From the NCBI GenBank assembly GCA_019649035.1, contig BMAT01009968.1:137066-178571 (forward strand): 41,506 bases of DNA. The letters run 5' to 3'. This document shows, piece after piece, positions 1 to 13,564 of the stretch. Under the pieces are notes generated by a model. It was given only the letters and a program-made list of their open reading frames with translations, was not told the DNA's origin and did no database searches. Positions within the stretch are counted from its first letter, which is position 1; each line of letters starts with the position of its first letter. The position numbers and the translations under genes were made by a program. Source of the stretch: Elysia marginata. Taxonomy: Eukaryota > Mollusca > Gastropoda > Plakobranchidae.

Positions 1-26
1 TATTGCTGTTGTTATTGTTGTTGTTG

Positions 27-91
<65 letters not shown>

Positions 92-290
92 CATTATTAT
101 TATTAGTATAATCATGCATTATTGTTGCTATAATAATTATGCATTATTACTATTATCATAATTATTGTTATTGTTGCTATAATAATTATGCATTATTACT
201 ATTATCATAATTATTGTTATTGTTATTATTATTTTTATTATTATTATTATTATTATCATTATTACTGTCATCATTCGCAACCAAAATTCA
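1..290. repeat. ATT-rich microsatellite with a 49-bp tandem duplication
   Basis: Nearly continuous ATT/TTG triplets fill the first 108 bases. Positions 121-169 and 170-218 are an identical 49-bp unit in direct tandem, followed by more ATT triplets to about 260. The open frames across this stretch are repeat translations rich in Ile and Asn, so no gene is called. Confidence 0.9.
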
Positions 291-1773
291 AAGCATAAAA
301 CGATGGTAACAAAGACAAGAAATGCGGAGATATATGTCAATGGATTAAGAACAATTTAGTGAGCGAGAGTTAAGGGAGAGTTTTTGTGTGGCTGCGCGAG
401 AATATGTGCGCAGTAAAAAAAAAAAAAAGGAAGGGGGGGAGGTAAGGTGAACTCTGAACAACGGACATTATTATTACTAAAGCAGTAGATGCATGATAAA
501 AACTTTCATTGTGTTAAATCGTTGTGACATTTCCACAATTCAAAAGCAGAAATTGGTTTTCAGTGCAAATAACTACTGCTCAATTCCCCCCCCCCCCCCA
601 CTCTCTCCCCCCATAGGCCTACTGTTTCACAACAGTTCTACCACCAGCCTCGCAAATTCATTATTCATTGAATTGCCTTCACAAGTCTTTAATCATATTT
701 AATGCTTCAACATGATGCTTCCTTATCGTCTTGTTCTGCTTAGAGTAGAATAGCAAGGTCTGTGACCAACATATCTTTATCTATCATTATGATACATAAC
801 TACAGTAACATTACTTTGAACAAGTTTTGCGAAGACAGAAAAAAAATATCCATCTAAAAGTCACAACGGCTTTGAACCGGATTGTGCTAATATAGGTTAA
901 GGGGGCCTGCCTTCTTGTGACTTTGGGGAGCCCAGAGATTTTCTGTCACTTACAAACGAATATAAAACCTTAATAACTATTTGTGACAACTTTTTTTTAA
1001 CTTCAGTTTAAAAACGAATGTTAAAGTTACTCATTAATCTATAGTATTAAATGAGCGGGCCATCAGAGAAATACATATGTGCATGTATTTCATCAAGACT
1101 CATGAAAATCCGAAAAAGTTCTGCGTGCCTGTATCTTTCTGAGATGTGAAGACTCATAAATCGAGGTTAATAGAATTAATGAACCTGAAATGTGGCCACT
1201 TAGTCTGTTGTAAACTTGTTCTGAAAATGTTCTTATAAAAAATGTCCGTAAACTATGGGACAGTTTTCAATTTAGGTTTTTAACGCTCATTAATCAAAAT
1301 CTACATTGTTTTGAACTCAGCACTAAAAATATGATAGATAGACCACTGAGACATGGTTATTGACAGGAACAAACATGGAAACGCCCACAGCGAGGTGGAT
1401 TTTCGTGATTAAGGTACACTAGCCCTGGATTAGTTCTTTGCACTCCTTGAGGGAAAACATGTATCAAGCATAATATTATTATTGTTATAAAAGTCAATAG
1501 GGCCTATAAAGAATGGTTTTGAAGTGTGTTGTCCTAGTTTGTAACGCGCTTAAATGAGGTTCCACTTACTTAAATTGTTCATCAATACATGTATGCATGC
1601 GTAGAAGGATCAAAAGTGTTCTTTACATCTGAAAATTTGAGCCTATGAATTTGAAACAAATTGGACTTCAACATGAGTTGGATATGATTATCCATGAAAG
1701 AAAGTGACAAGCTAAAATATTGGCTACAACAACTTTTATTGCTGCTGCCTGTCTGCTTCTGCTAGGGCTACTT
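291..1773. other. Non-coding stretch
   Basis: No convincing coding frame or splice-bounded exon was found. The stretch holds a poly-A run near 416-428, a poly-C run near 586-599, and one TAGGCCTA palindrome at 614-621. Open frames are short and low in complexity. Confidence 0.6.
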
Positions 1774-1821
1774 ATACTGCTGCTGCTGCTACTACTACTA
1801 ATACTATTACTACTACTGCTG

Positions 1822-1874
<53 letters not shown>
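1774..1874. repeat. (CTA/CTG)n trinucleotide microsatellite
   Basis: CTG triplets grade into a run of CTA triplets about 100 bases long. The frames reading poly-Leu on plus and poly-Ser on minus are artefacts of the repeat. Interruptions near 1800-1830 suggest an older left half and a purer right half. Confidence 0.95.
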
Positions 1875-3463
1875 GCCATTTACTATTATTATGTACCGTT
1901 GCACAAACTTTTACTAAATAAAGCTACCACAAAAATAATATTTTTTCAGTAGAGCCGTTTTTTTGTGCCACAACATTTTACCGTCACGAATTTTTAAACT
2001 TTTCACAGCTTTTAACAATACGACCACAACTACCTATATCACGCTGAAATTCGATGTCCACCCACTTAATTACATTAACAAAATGCTACTTAAAGCAAGG
2101 TATTAACAGGGGGAACATCGCAGAGTTCGCAATAAAAAGATTTTTTAATGCACACTTCAATGGTTTCCTAGTTTAATTATGTAAATAACTTTCTTTTGAA
2201 GTGTTAATCATTTATAGCGCTATAATGGCTAATATTTTTTTCTCATTAAACTTAAGTCCTTTTGATCGATTTTTTAAACTTGTATCCGATATCCCCTATT
2301 TAATAAGTATAATACCACTGAGAGAGTTCAGATACCATAATATTCACTAAAATTAATTTGGCATACTAGATCTAGTCGAGAAAAGATATGCGAAGTTTCG
2401 CTAGACGGGCCATTAATAAACGAAAAAAAAGGAAGAAAAGTTATTCGATTCGTGTTTACACTAAGTTGTTTATTGGATTAGTATTTCTCTCTTTCTCCTT
2501 GTATGCGACGCCGCACTTATTCTGAAGAATACAGAATGAAATAAGACTAATTTTAATATCATGTAGCCAACTAAAGCCGCGTGAAACACCTGGGGTGCAC
2601 TCTTTTTTGTGTGTGTTTGTGTGTGTGATTTAAAAAGGGCGCCGCAGTGACCTATTTTCTTTCATTACAATTTTTGGTTGACCTACTAAAAATGAGACCT
2701 CTGCTCTGATTCTTAAAGGGGACTGTTTTGCTCTAAATATTACACACTTTTAAGCGAAGCACAATGGAAAAAAAAGAACTTGTCCTCTTGTATGGTGACA
2801 TGACTCCCCAACGTATATACACAAACGCAAAAGTCACGCTGTAATTTTTTTTTTCACTTTTGTTCAGCTAACTGATACGATGAAGCTCTAATAGAGACAG
2901 AAAATAAGCAAATTACTAAAACTTTACTTGAATATTGTCCAGTTCCATTTAATATTACTCACAACATTCGCACTTCAAAGGGTATTCTATAGATAAAGAG
3001 TTTGCGTACAGTATCAGTGTACATATTAACTATTACAGCTGCATGTAGTTCTGTATCACAGTTTTAAAAGGAATATGTTTCAAACACTTATATCTTAGAT
3101 TTTGTTAAATATGGATATTAGGCCTATTTTGTGCGTGCGTGTGTTTTAATTTTGGGCTTAGTTTTGGTTTTGGGAGCATTGAGAAATTAAATTTTCCCCA
3201 TTTTTCTTTTTGAAAAGCAAACTAGGCATTGAAAAAATGCTATAGCTACCACTGTTATTTAATCTAGGAACAGAAAGAAAGGTTTCTTTGCTTTACAATG
3301 AAGCTAACAAATTGGGGACCAAATTAACCGTGCTTGAATGTTTCACTGTTTCACGTAATGTAGATGACTACAAAAGCTTTACCCACAAATATGCAATGAC
3401 AACGAAAAAAAAAACCTTCATCCCTCCCCCCTCAACAAAAACGAAAAACTGAGAGCGAAATAA

Positions 3464-3530
3464 AGAGAGAGAGAGAGAGAGAGGGAGGGAGGGAGAGAGA
3501 GAGAGTGAGAGAGAGAGAGAGAGAGAGAGA
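3464..3530. repeat. (GA)n microsatellite
   Basis: GA dinucleotides interrupted by GGGA units near 3482-3493. Confidence 0.95.
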
Positions 3531-6059
3531 AACTCACCTCCCATAGCGAAGTATGTTTTTCACCCAGTATGAATTTCAATTATATAACCGGTTGGTTTGG
3601 ATAGTAATTGTCACAACACTTAATAACTCTGCACACTTTATACCAAGTTCATCGGCTTAGAGAGACATTAAATACAAACAGGTACCTATGAAGCTATCAC
3701 CAATTCGTACTCTTTATTTTTTAAAGAATAAGATTGCAAAAGGGATGAAATGTACCATAAACATTTGCTTTTGCGTCCAGGATGAATGTTTCGAATGTCG
3801 CAATTATAATCCTCAAAGGCGTCCTTGTTTTGAACAAGACAATTTTCTAAGCTTCCCAAACTTCAAAAATTTTTCCAAACTTGTAGAAAGATACCAAAAC
3901 TTTTGATAATTTAAAAGATAGAGAAATTCAAGATTAAAGACCCTTTTATAGTGCCTTCCAAAACAAAAGAAATTTCCGACTTCTGGCTCATTCAATCTGA
4001 ACGCGAGACATTTTTTGTAATACAAGCTGTGAATTTATGAGTTGAAGTTGGTTTGAATTTCATATTCGAAAGTAAATGAAGAACTCTGCGAAATGCCGAA
4101 ATGCGATATGGGCCACTAAAGTTTGTATCATCTCTTGGAAGTTCAAAGTGAGTAGTATCAACTCAAACAGCCCTGTTATGTAAGGTAACTTTCTTCTTTT
4201 TAAACAGCAACCTTTTAACTTATCATATGGCATAGAAACTGTTCGCCATAGCTAATAAAAATAAAAAGTTAGAAATTGGATTTCAAATGTGACGACTACA
4301 AAGTTGCAAAACGGATATCTCTCAATTTACCAAAAAAAGTTTTCGTGTAGGTTCTAGGTTTCTGCGAAACATGTAATGGTATGCAGACCTCAAAGCAGAT
4401 GTGTGGTGGCCTATGAAAACCCTATCAAACCTCTCGCTTAAAGATTTTTAGTTTCTAGTATCTACGAATCTGCCAATCCTTTCTAAGCTAAATGCACTCA
4501 AAATATCTCAACTAGAACAGGGGATATGACTTTCTATGGTTTGCATGGTAGAAAATCAAGAACCTAGAAAAAGGTCTAAAAACTTAGACAACTTACTGTG
4601 CAAATCTAAACTGCAATTGTCTTACAAAAATCATAATTAGAAACATTTAATGATCGAAATTTTCATCGATCATGGGCTTCAATGGTGCAAAATCGTTTAA
4701 GTTTCATCAGGCCTAGAAACTTTAAAACTGACAGGGGACGGCTTAACTGCTTTTAAAAGCCGAGGTCTGTATTATCCGTGGCGACTTTGACCTCGTTCTC
4801 CTGGATACACACACCAGATTCGTTCTCATCAAATTACTATTTTTTTCATTAGTTTTGTGTGATAGTACCAAAGATTCAATTCTTTTCAATTTCACATTGC
4901 GAGCAATTACGACACTCAAAATTTCTAAAGCTCATTTTATGCTTAGAAACAATATTTTTACTACTGGGAGCAAACATAGTGGGTTATGATTGCGGAACTA
5001 AGGTAAAAAGGTTACACGTTTTACATATTGTAAATTGTACGTCATTAAGTTATTTATGCTACGCCCAGCTCAACGGGCATGTTTCGGTATAGTCTAAGCA
5101 GTGAGACATATTTTCTACAAAATAGGCACATAATAGCGCTAATTTGTCTCTCAAAGAGTGAAGACAATAATTGAAAATGTATTTCAAACTGGTATATATA
5201 TTGCTTAATGGGTATATAAGCGGGAGACTTAGACAGTAAGGGGATGAAACGAATGAAATCATTTGACTAGAAATTAAACCTTTATGCTAAAGTTAAAGTA
5301 AAAGTATTTTATTAAATTGAAAGTTAGTTATACATGGATAACGCCGATTTCGTAGACCTGTTCCTCTATTCTCTTCTTACAAACTTGAAAGCATTTTGAA
5401 GTCGGCAAGGGCACCCAACATTACTAGCACACCAATGCGTGGCTTCATTAGTGCATATTTTTCTTGTTATTTTATTATTTATTTCAACAACCCCCATACT
5501 CTTTATCCTCCTTATCCTTTCTCCTATTCACTGTCCTCCAAATCCTTCTTTACCATCATCATCATAATCTTCAACCCCATTCTTATCTTCTCTAATTTCT
5601 TCTTGCTTTTCTTCCTCTCCTAAACTTTCCTACTCTTCACGATCAAAAGAATATAATCATCGTAATCGCTGTCTTCCCTAACTCCTTTTCTTCTTCTCCT
5701 CATTTTCTGTTCCTTTTCCCTCCAGAACTTTTTTTCATGCCCTTGTCTTCTTTCACGTGATAATAGAAAGTAATCAATCCTTTTCTGCCTTTTCTGAGCC
5801 GTCTCTAGAATCCTGATATATTTCTTATTGTAAGATATAAACTACATTATACATGTCGGCTACGTAGTGAAACCTCACTTGGCCCAAAATGAATCTTTTC
5901 CATCACAAACAAGAAACGAAGTACACCTCAGCAACCTTGTATTACTTCACTTATTTACCTTTCATGCCGTGCCTATAATTATCCACTCCCATTTGTCTTG
6001 TGACATGCAATCCAAACAGCGAAAGCTAAAGGAGACATATAGACACAGACAGACAAAGA

Positions 6060-6358
6060 GGGGGGAAGATCTGAGAGATTTAGAGAGAGAGAGATTTAGA
6101 GAAAAATATAGGTGAAAAGAGAGGAAAGAGAAAAATATAAGTGAAAAGAGAGGAAAGAGAAAAAAATTCGAAACGAAAAGCCGCAACATTAATTCATGTT
6201 TACTTTTCATGAGCATGTTTTGTAGCCATACGGCATTATCAAGAGTATCGGCTATTTGGAACACAAAGAGAAAAAGATAGAGGGAGACAGAGACACACAG
6301 AAAGATAGACAGAGGCAGAGACAGAAAGAGAGAGAGAGAGGGAGAGAGAGAGAGAAGG
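6060..6358. repeat. Purine-rich low-complexity DNA with a 29-bp near-tandem repeat
   Basis: A unit beginning GAAAAATATA at 6101 recurs at 6130 with one visible change, giving a 29-bp period. A second GA-rich block lies at 6265-6358. The 139-residue minus-strand frame across both blocks is Leu/Ser/Phe-rich, as expected from a pyrimidine-rich complement, and is not called a gene. Confidence 0.7.
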
Positions 6359-6981
6359 GTAAATGTAGAAGTAACGTTCAATTTAATACGCCTGAATTAG
6401 GAGAACTATGTGAATAGTTAAAGACTGATTTGAGACAAAGATACACGGTTGTGAGAGAGGTCGAGCGTTATTTTAAAGCGTCTTGGAATTTGCACCTGTA
6501 GACTTCAAGCTGTAATGTTATAACATTTAAGTCATTACGGCTACTAGAAATGCAAGTACCATTTTCGATACTGAACATTCTTTCTTGTCTAATCTTTGAC
6601 AAAGACAAACTGTTTCAGCTGTATGCATGGACGTGCATGGTACATACATGCATCTCATTCCTCACACGTCCTAGAAAAACTAACACGAAAGAATTAAGTT
6701 TAAAAAAAAGGATAATGTATACTGCAGATAAAAGCGCTCTTATTGAGAGATGAAACACTAAAAATAGTCAGCTACAACTACGCGACTGTATCGACCGAAA
6801 TTTCCTGTAACTCGATCGATCCTGGTTATCAAAACAAAAGCTAAAGTACGGCATCGATCGTTACCATCGCACCAACAGAGTTCCAAGAGGAATAAAGCGT
6901 TCTGGCGATATGGGCATTTAAAAGAGTCACAGGAACAGCCATAATTATGGAGACAAAACGATGTTGATAATTATAATTAAC

Positions 6982-7004
6982 AAGAAGAAGAAGAAGAAGA
7001 AGAA
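6982..7004. repeat. (AAG)n microsatellite
   Basis: Seven or more perfect AAG units; the minus-strand frame reads poly-Ser or poly-Leu here. Confidence 0.9.
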
Positions 7005-8891
7005 AATAGATCAGAAGGAGAGGAGAAGCAAACTTGCCGTGAGTTTCTAATTGGATTAGGCCTACCGGAGTCGTCGTTAGTTCTTTTCTTGCCTCTAAAA
7101 TTTTCATTTTGATAACTTTTTAAAATGTATATCAAGTATGTGGAGAGGCGCGGATGCATTACGGTATTAGTGTTGTGTAGAAAGTAATATCTTGTAAGTA
7201 GTTAATTTTGATAAAACAGAGGGGAAGCACTGAGATAAATCAACACAGATATACAAAGTAAACAAATTGGTAGACATGTAGAGATAGGCAGTATTGTCAG
7301 TAAAACGAAAAGGAGGAAAGGAAGGAAAAATTAAGCAACAGAAAGGCTAAAATGGCTGAAAAATTAATATAGATTTTTCTGTTCTTTTGTCTTATGCTAT
7401 GCCTTTCATCAAAGTCAAATAGAAAGGAAGAAATCTTCACAGTATCAAAAAAATATCTTCTTATATTAGGCCTATTATTTTAGATCCATTGCGCTAAGCT
7501 TCTGCTGCCGTTTTCAAACCTAAGGTAGATCTAGTATCATTTTATTATCTAAAGGCAGGTTTTACAAAGCATTCGATTTAAACATAGCACAATCTACCGG
7601 AATACTTTGATTACAAAGCAATTAACTTGATCAGGTGTGTCAGATAAATACATACAATGTATATCTTAATATGCGTTCGACACGCCTCAACGCGTGTGTA
7701 ATGAGTATAAAGACTATCACCTGTGACAAACATTCCTGGAAATTATCAATGATCCTCGTGTGAATGTTGTCTCTGACTTTTCTTTAAATATGCCTCTAAC
7801 CCTCTTTTTCATTGCACAGCCAAGAGTGTAAATTTTCTCACCAAAATATATATGTTTAGGGCTATTCCAACCCATGCTTAAAGTAGTGAGTTTTTTTTTA
7901 TTTTAATGTTTTAAAATGGTTCTCTTCTTATGCCTCTTAAGCTTTTGCTTAAAACTACCATGACATTGAATGAATGTAATAAAAATGAGCCATTGGCGGT
8001 GAAATGATTACAAGTACTTACTTAGCCAGGGATACAAATTTAGTTTTAAAAAATGGTCCATCAGATTAGCTAATAACATTCCACATCGCCTCCTGGTGGG
8101 GTTTTGGATCAGGGGCCTAAATCACTGTACCTATAAAGTATTGATAAAGGCAAAACGATACTTGGGTATAACCTTTATGAGTCTTATGATAATACAGCTC
8201 AGATTTTTTTTCAATTGAAAGGTAGGCTTACATTAAAAATCATATACACGTATAATACTTAATGACAATCTAAAGACACTTACCTGAGCCTTGCCAGTCG
8301 CTCTCAATTCTTATATCTTTTAATTGACATTAGAGACACACGTAATTTTTTAAAAGCCATTCACTCTTGATCTGTCTTCAAAGTTCAGTTTAAAAAAAAA
8401 AAGATGAAATGATTTTTAAGCTTAGAAGGCGAATTTTATTTTTTTTAAATTCTTGCACAATTCTAAGCACTGAACTGACAAAAGCAAATTTGAATCACTT
8501 TTTTGTCTTCAAAATACCTCGCAGTCACAGGACCTTTTAGGCCGATCTGCTTGTGTTTTGTGTTGAAGGTTTGGCGTGCGGAGGAGTGTACTGGTAGACT
8601 CGAGTGCGTCGCACACAACACAGCGAAATATAACATTATCACAGTGCCTGGCCTGACATTGTGGTCACGGCGGGTTGGGCATGGTTTGGTTTTAGCACCC
8701 ACCCTTGTGAAGCTCCCACTCCATGAATTCATCTGTCACTCAAGTCACTCCGCCTCGTTCCGACCTCTGTAAGGACACCGGCCTCGGATGATGACGTTTT
8801 TTGGACAATTCCCTGATCTGACAATAACCTGCTTTCGGTCTGCGGGGGATCGGCTCCGTTCGGCTCAGCGATCATTGCCGATTGAACCATG

Positions 8892-8892
8892 G

Positions 8893-8952
<60 letters not shown>

Positions 8953-8976
8953 TCTCCCTCTCTTTCTTTCTTTCTT
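8892..8976. repeat. (CT)n microsatellite
   Basis: CT dinucleotides with a few CCCT and TTTC interruptions. Confidence 0.95.
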
Positions 8977-9124
8977 GGACATTCTTCCTCCCTCTCTTCC
9001 TCGTTTTGGCTTTAATAACATAGTGAAATGGTAGCATTTTACAGGGTCAAGAAAGTAAAGGGGAAGGCATGCGTGGCCTCTATGAAGCCAGTGCTGACCA
9101 CAGAGGCGTCCCGCGCAAGTGAAA

Positions 9125-9141
9125 AGGTCAATATGAGGTCA
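9125..9141 (+). promoter_or_regulatory. DR5 nuclear-receptor element (AGGTCA n5 AGGTCA)
   Basis: Two exact AGGTCA half-sites at 9125-9130 and 9136-9141 are separated by five bases (ATATG). This is the spacing classically bound by retinoic-acid-receptor/RXR heterodimers. No transcription start is identified nearby, so function is inferred from the motif alone. Confidence 0.4.
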
Positions 9142-9976
9142 TCTATTTCGGGCTGAACACAGGGCCATCCGCAGCAGGCAATACGCGACCTAAAATGCTA
9201 GTCCGTAGTCCGATAGGTCATCGTTTGAAATTTCATACTTCAAAACTTTGCGCCAATATATTCATATAAGGTTATCGATACGTTTTGATGAAAATTGGTG
9301 AATTTCTTGAAACCCTCTATGAATTGAAATTGATATTACACAAAGGATACCGTAGGCCTACCCATTGGTTTTGTAATTGAAAAAAAAACAATGTTTAAAA
9401 GTCTCATTATGAGATAACAATCAATCAATTTGGTTGGACTAAATTGATTACTATGAATTCGAATTATGAAAACAGACAAATGTCATGCTACCTTCATGAA
9501 GTGTCTCTTTATTTTTAAGAGAAGAGAACAAATCTTGAAAATAATAAGTTTGAAAGGCTCAGTAAGGAAAAACCGCCAATTTGTTTGCTCTATGGGCCTA
9601 CATATTGTGCTTTTTAAAGAACTTTATTAAATTCTTGCAGGTAACAAGTTCATTATATTGTGGTATATATAAAACAAATTATTTGGAAATGTATTGGGCT
9701 TCTTTTTTATCGGTTGTATAACAAACATGTGTATTTATTTACTTTATGTATTTCTACTTGCTCAGTTAAATTTTTATATTATTTTTACAGCTATGATACT
9801 CCAAAAAGGTTCTGATTATAAATGTGGCTAGAATGCTACTTAGACATAGACAAACTAGTTGAACTACACTTATTTTTATTTCATGATTTGTCAATCATTT
9901 AAACTTTCATGGCACAGATCATCAATTGCATCTGAACATTAAAAATCAGCCCATAAGGGTCATCAATTGTTTGTGT

Positions 9977-10063
9977 CATATTCATCACCATCACTGTAAC
10001 CAATATCATCATCATCAACATCATCATACTCATCAGTATCATCATCATCCCCATCATCATATT
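9977..10063. repeat. (CAT)n imperfect microsatellite
   Basis: Imperfect CAT/CAC triplets; the plus frame reads a His-rich run, typical of this repeat and not called a protein. Confidence 0.85.
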
Positions 10064-11567
10064 GTCTCGGTGAAGTTTGCTTTCCTATCAGGCTATCCGC
10101 CTCACCATCATAGTACTACTCATAATCAACAAAGCGGTGTCAATCATGAATATAAAAGCTAAGTACTCGTAGATTCACCATCACCACCCACCACGCCCTT
10201 TTTAGCTTATCAAGATTACATATACATGTATCATTACCATTCACAATCTCCTCATCATCATCTTCCATCTCTTCTTTAATCTGATAAGCACCCCCTTTTC
10301 GTCGCCCTTCCCCTCGTCATTATCAGCTAGAGCCGCATAATTTCAGCTATAGTCCCTTTCAAGCAAATAATCCGCGTTGATTGATTTTGTTGTTTTTTTT
10401 TTGGCAATATCTCTCTTAATTCCCTGTAAGTTCTTTTTTTCTCTTTGAAATTTTGAACATGTCTAGAATCCATTTGTCTCAACTACATTTTGGTTTTCAA
10501 ACCACCTTTGCAGAATTTAAGCCCTTTTCCTCTTTCGTTGAACATCTATAGCTAAACTAGTTACCTTCAAAGAGGTTTACAACAGAGCAATTGCTTAAAG
10601 CGCTTATTTTGTGTCATAGGTAAGCTGTGTTATTATGAAGCAATTTTGCTCCTAATTATGTGGCTCCGCGGAATGAGATAAAAATATATTTTTTATCGTT
10701 TGTTCAATTTTTACGATAAAAATCTCTACAAAGAGCCTGTGCAAAATTTTAACAAATTTGGAAGAGAAATTAAGAAGTGTCATTGTAGAATGCGTTATTT
10801 TTTAATTTTTTTTGCTTGAAAAGGACTATTTTTTAATATAAGAGAAAGGACAAAAACTAAACTTCCTAAAGAGAAATAATCGAAATGCTCTATGTTAAAT
10901 AATCCAAATTGCCAGCGTAGCTTTGTATAACTTGTAAAAAGACGAGAATCTTAGATACTTAAATAGGTCAATTTTATTATATAGAATACTATTATTCAGT
11001 ACTTAGGTGCCCTTGTTTGGTGCCTCAAACTCCAGTATGTAAAACAATATATTATGGGATGAAGTAAGAATGAAAAGGAACAGAGAAGGAGAAACATAGC
11101 AATAGCAAATGAGAACACAATTGTCAATTCTTTTAAGAAAATAAAAAGATGTCAACATCAACAAGCACTAAATAAGCAAGAACATTTTGTTTTCAAAATT
11201 ATCTTATCAGAAGAAAAACACTCCATAGATAAATAAGTTTAACTCATTCAAAAAATAAAAGTATATTAATTTTACGTTGAGCTGCTTTCAACATTTCTTT
11301 TAAACTAAAGGACTGGTATTACATGAAACAATACACAATAAAGTCTTCTTATGATAAACTTGCTAGAAGGAAGCTCCCTGCTGATATGAACATTTTTTTA
11401 TTCAAGCCCGGTGTCTTTCTTTATCTTACTAACCCTTACCACTATACCAGGGTCTGTTTTACATCAACCCTACAACTACATGTACTTTTCATCCCAAAGT
11501 CCTGTTCATATACACTTGACTATGTCTATCTGCATTTGAAAATTCCATGAACACAAACTATGGCATC

Positions 11568-11570
<3 letters not shown>

Positions 11571-11612
<42 letters not shown>
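11571..11612. repeat. (GA)n microsatellite
   Basis: About 21 uninterrupted GA units. Confidence 0.95.
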
Positions 11613-11616
<4 letters not shown>

Positions 11617-12029
11617 TAAGTGCATGTATCGAAAGATAAACATCACCAGCCACCTCAGAAAACCAAGCAATACATTTTAATATGTTCCATGTATATTTTC
11701 CTTAAAAAAGTAATCACTTGAAACAACTGTCACCACAAAAGTGTTTAGATACTGAACAGCTTATATCAACCCCTAAAAATGATGCATTATAATTTGTGCC
11801 CAACCATTGTTTTAAAAGCTGTTACATTTTATATTATAACAGAGTGCCCTTAATATTTTATATTTGTTCAAAAATTGTTTAAATAATGCAGGTTTTGCCA
11901 TAGTGGGAACGCAAAAAAAATACATCTTTGAAATACATGTGACAAAGTGGAATGCAGAGATTGAAAAAACTTATTTCGTGCCTTTTCGTTACCTACAGCA
12001 AACAAAAAATGTTTTGTTAAACAATATTT

Positions 12030-12030
<1 letters not shown>

Positions 12031-12078
<48 letters not shown>
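12031..12078. repeat. (CT)n microsatellite
   Basis: Long near-perfect CT run ending in CTATCTC. Confidence 0.95.
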
Positions 12079-13009
12079 ATTCACCCCTCTCGCTCTGTGA
12101 AAACTGCATATTCATTTTTACAGCAATGGACTAAATTATGAGCATAATAACAGTACTGATAAATAGCAATATGACCATTGCTCTCAAATACAATACATAC
12201 TGATATAGTTAGTCACCGTTTGCTTAATAGGTTCTAAGCAGTAGTTTAATAAAACCAAAGTTTGCAAGAAACACTGTGAAAGTCCAATGAAACTAGCTAT
12301 AAATAGCAATCCCACAGAGCACGTATTAGCAACATGCGAACTGCTTGTCGTGGTTCTGTGTTTTGATTTACAAAAACAAATGACGCATGTTGCTGGAAAA
12401 AATGGCAAAAGATGAGTCAAAACGGAGAGACTGCTTATTTACATTCTAAATGCCAATTGAAGAAATTTATAAATTAATTCATGTGTTGAAAACATAGAGA
12501 CGGGAGCACTTTCCCACACGTGTTGTCCTTAGGGCCAACAAAGATCAGGAAGAAACTGCTCTAATTAAATATGTTACTCTTCTTCAAGCTCAAATATATT
12601 TTCTGAGCTTAAAACCAGTCCTATATTTGAGGCTGTGACAAAAAGTCGTTTGGTGCATAAATCTTTTGCTCTGTCAACATTTGATACTACTTTTGAAAAG
12701 ATCCCATTTAATTCTTAATATAACAAGCAAAAAGCAGTGAATTTATTGAGGTTTAAACTAAACCAAAGTACTGTAGATATCCTCAAAACTTGCATGATTA
12801 GTAAAAAGTTACCAACTTTTTAAATTCATATCAGAATCATACTTGACTTAAAAAGTGTGACTTTTTCCATGTCAGAATCACTCGTGGCATAATAGGTGTT
12901 GTTCTCTCAATGTCAAGTTCTGTGAAAATTATTTCTGTTCAGAATGCGGCATTCGGCCCAATTCACATTTCTAACAGGAATATATGACGAAATTTTAGTT
13001 CTTAAGTTT

Positions 13010-13015
13010 TTTATT
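13010..13015 (-). terminator. Candidate poly(A) signal for the TRIM-like gene
   Basis: AATAAA on the minus strand, about 970 bases downstream of the stop codon at 13988-13986. It is one of several such hexamers in AT-rich flank, so its use is uncertain. Confidence 0.2.
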
Positions 13016-13564
13016 GAGCCGCAAAGCCTGACATGACATCACTCCCAACACACTACACGACCTTTTGTCACAGGCTCATTTCTTTTAATTTACAACTCTA
13101 GTACGTCATGTATACCATTTACTTTAAGAGCGATTATCAGGAAATATCGTTTAAATCATAACTTTGATAAATCCAAATATCATCCATATATGACCGTGAA
13201 TAAACAAAAGCTTGACACACTTTAGGCTCTTGATCACATTTCTCATCATAAAACATATTTTGACCTGAGCAATAAACTGGGCAATGTATTGGCCTTGGGA
13301 CGCCACTTGCTGATTTAAACTCATGCTTTGAAATCCGTTGAGTTTTGATGTTTAAAAAAATTTTGAATTTTTACATCTAAAATATTACTTTTTACAAGTA
13401 AAAGATTTATATGTGCTGACAATAAATGATGAAAGTTCATTCATAAACAATTGATATTGTTTTCATTTTTGTTGTTGATAATCGTATTGGGTCATTTTAT
13501 ACAGAATCTTATCTTCACAAAAAAACGACTATTGTGTATGATAAATAAACTAACTTTTAAGTTC

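Larger units (their letters stand above)
1875..8462. other. Gene desert with scattered simple repeats
   Basis: No exon with both good splice signals and a conserved-looking frame was seen. The stretch contains GA repeats at 3464-3530 and 6300-6355, a pyrimidine-rich patch at 5500-5720, a 29-bp near-tandem duplication at 6101-6170, an AAG run at 6982-7004, and TAGGCCTA palindromes at 3119, 7067 and 7467. A consensus donor on minus at about 8285 has no clear exon attached. Confidence 0.55.
8500..9215. promoter_or_regulatory. GC/CpG-richer patch, possible regulatory region
   Basis: By eye this patch is clearly richer in G, C and CpG than its surroundings, for example near 8570-8610, 8660-8690, 8840-8880 and 9100-9190. 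It is interrupted by a CT microsatellite at 8892-8976. Open frames of 89 residues on both strands overlap here, and neither resembles a known domain. A nuclear-receptor-like direct repeat sits at its right edge. It could be a promoter, enhancer or unrecognised exon; the evidence is compositional only. Confidence 0.3.
9216..13559. other. Non-coding stretch with CAT, GA and CT repeats
   Basis: No supported exon was seen. It contains a CAT repeat at 9977-10063, GA at 11571-11612, CT at 12031-12078 and one TAGGCCTA at 9353. The part nearest 13.9 kb is the likely 3' flank of the TRIM-like gene; minus-strand AATAAA hexamers at 13010-13015 and 12742-12747 are possible poly(A) signals, which would imply a 3' UTR of about 1 kb or more. 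Confidence 0.5.

Noticed and set aside
5962-6381. 139-residue minus-strand frame
   Set aside because: Leu/Ser/Phe-rich translation of a pyrimidine-rich complement of GA repeats; no domain and no splice context.
8240-8286. Consensus donor CTCAG|GTAAGTGT on the minus strand
   Set aside because: The sequence before it has stops in the likely frames and no good acceptor; an isolated donor match is expected by chance in 41 kb.
8463-8772. Opposed 89-residue frames on both strands
   Set aside because: Both open because the patch is GC-richer and stop-poor; neither has splice support or recognisable motifs. Kept only as a compositional feature.
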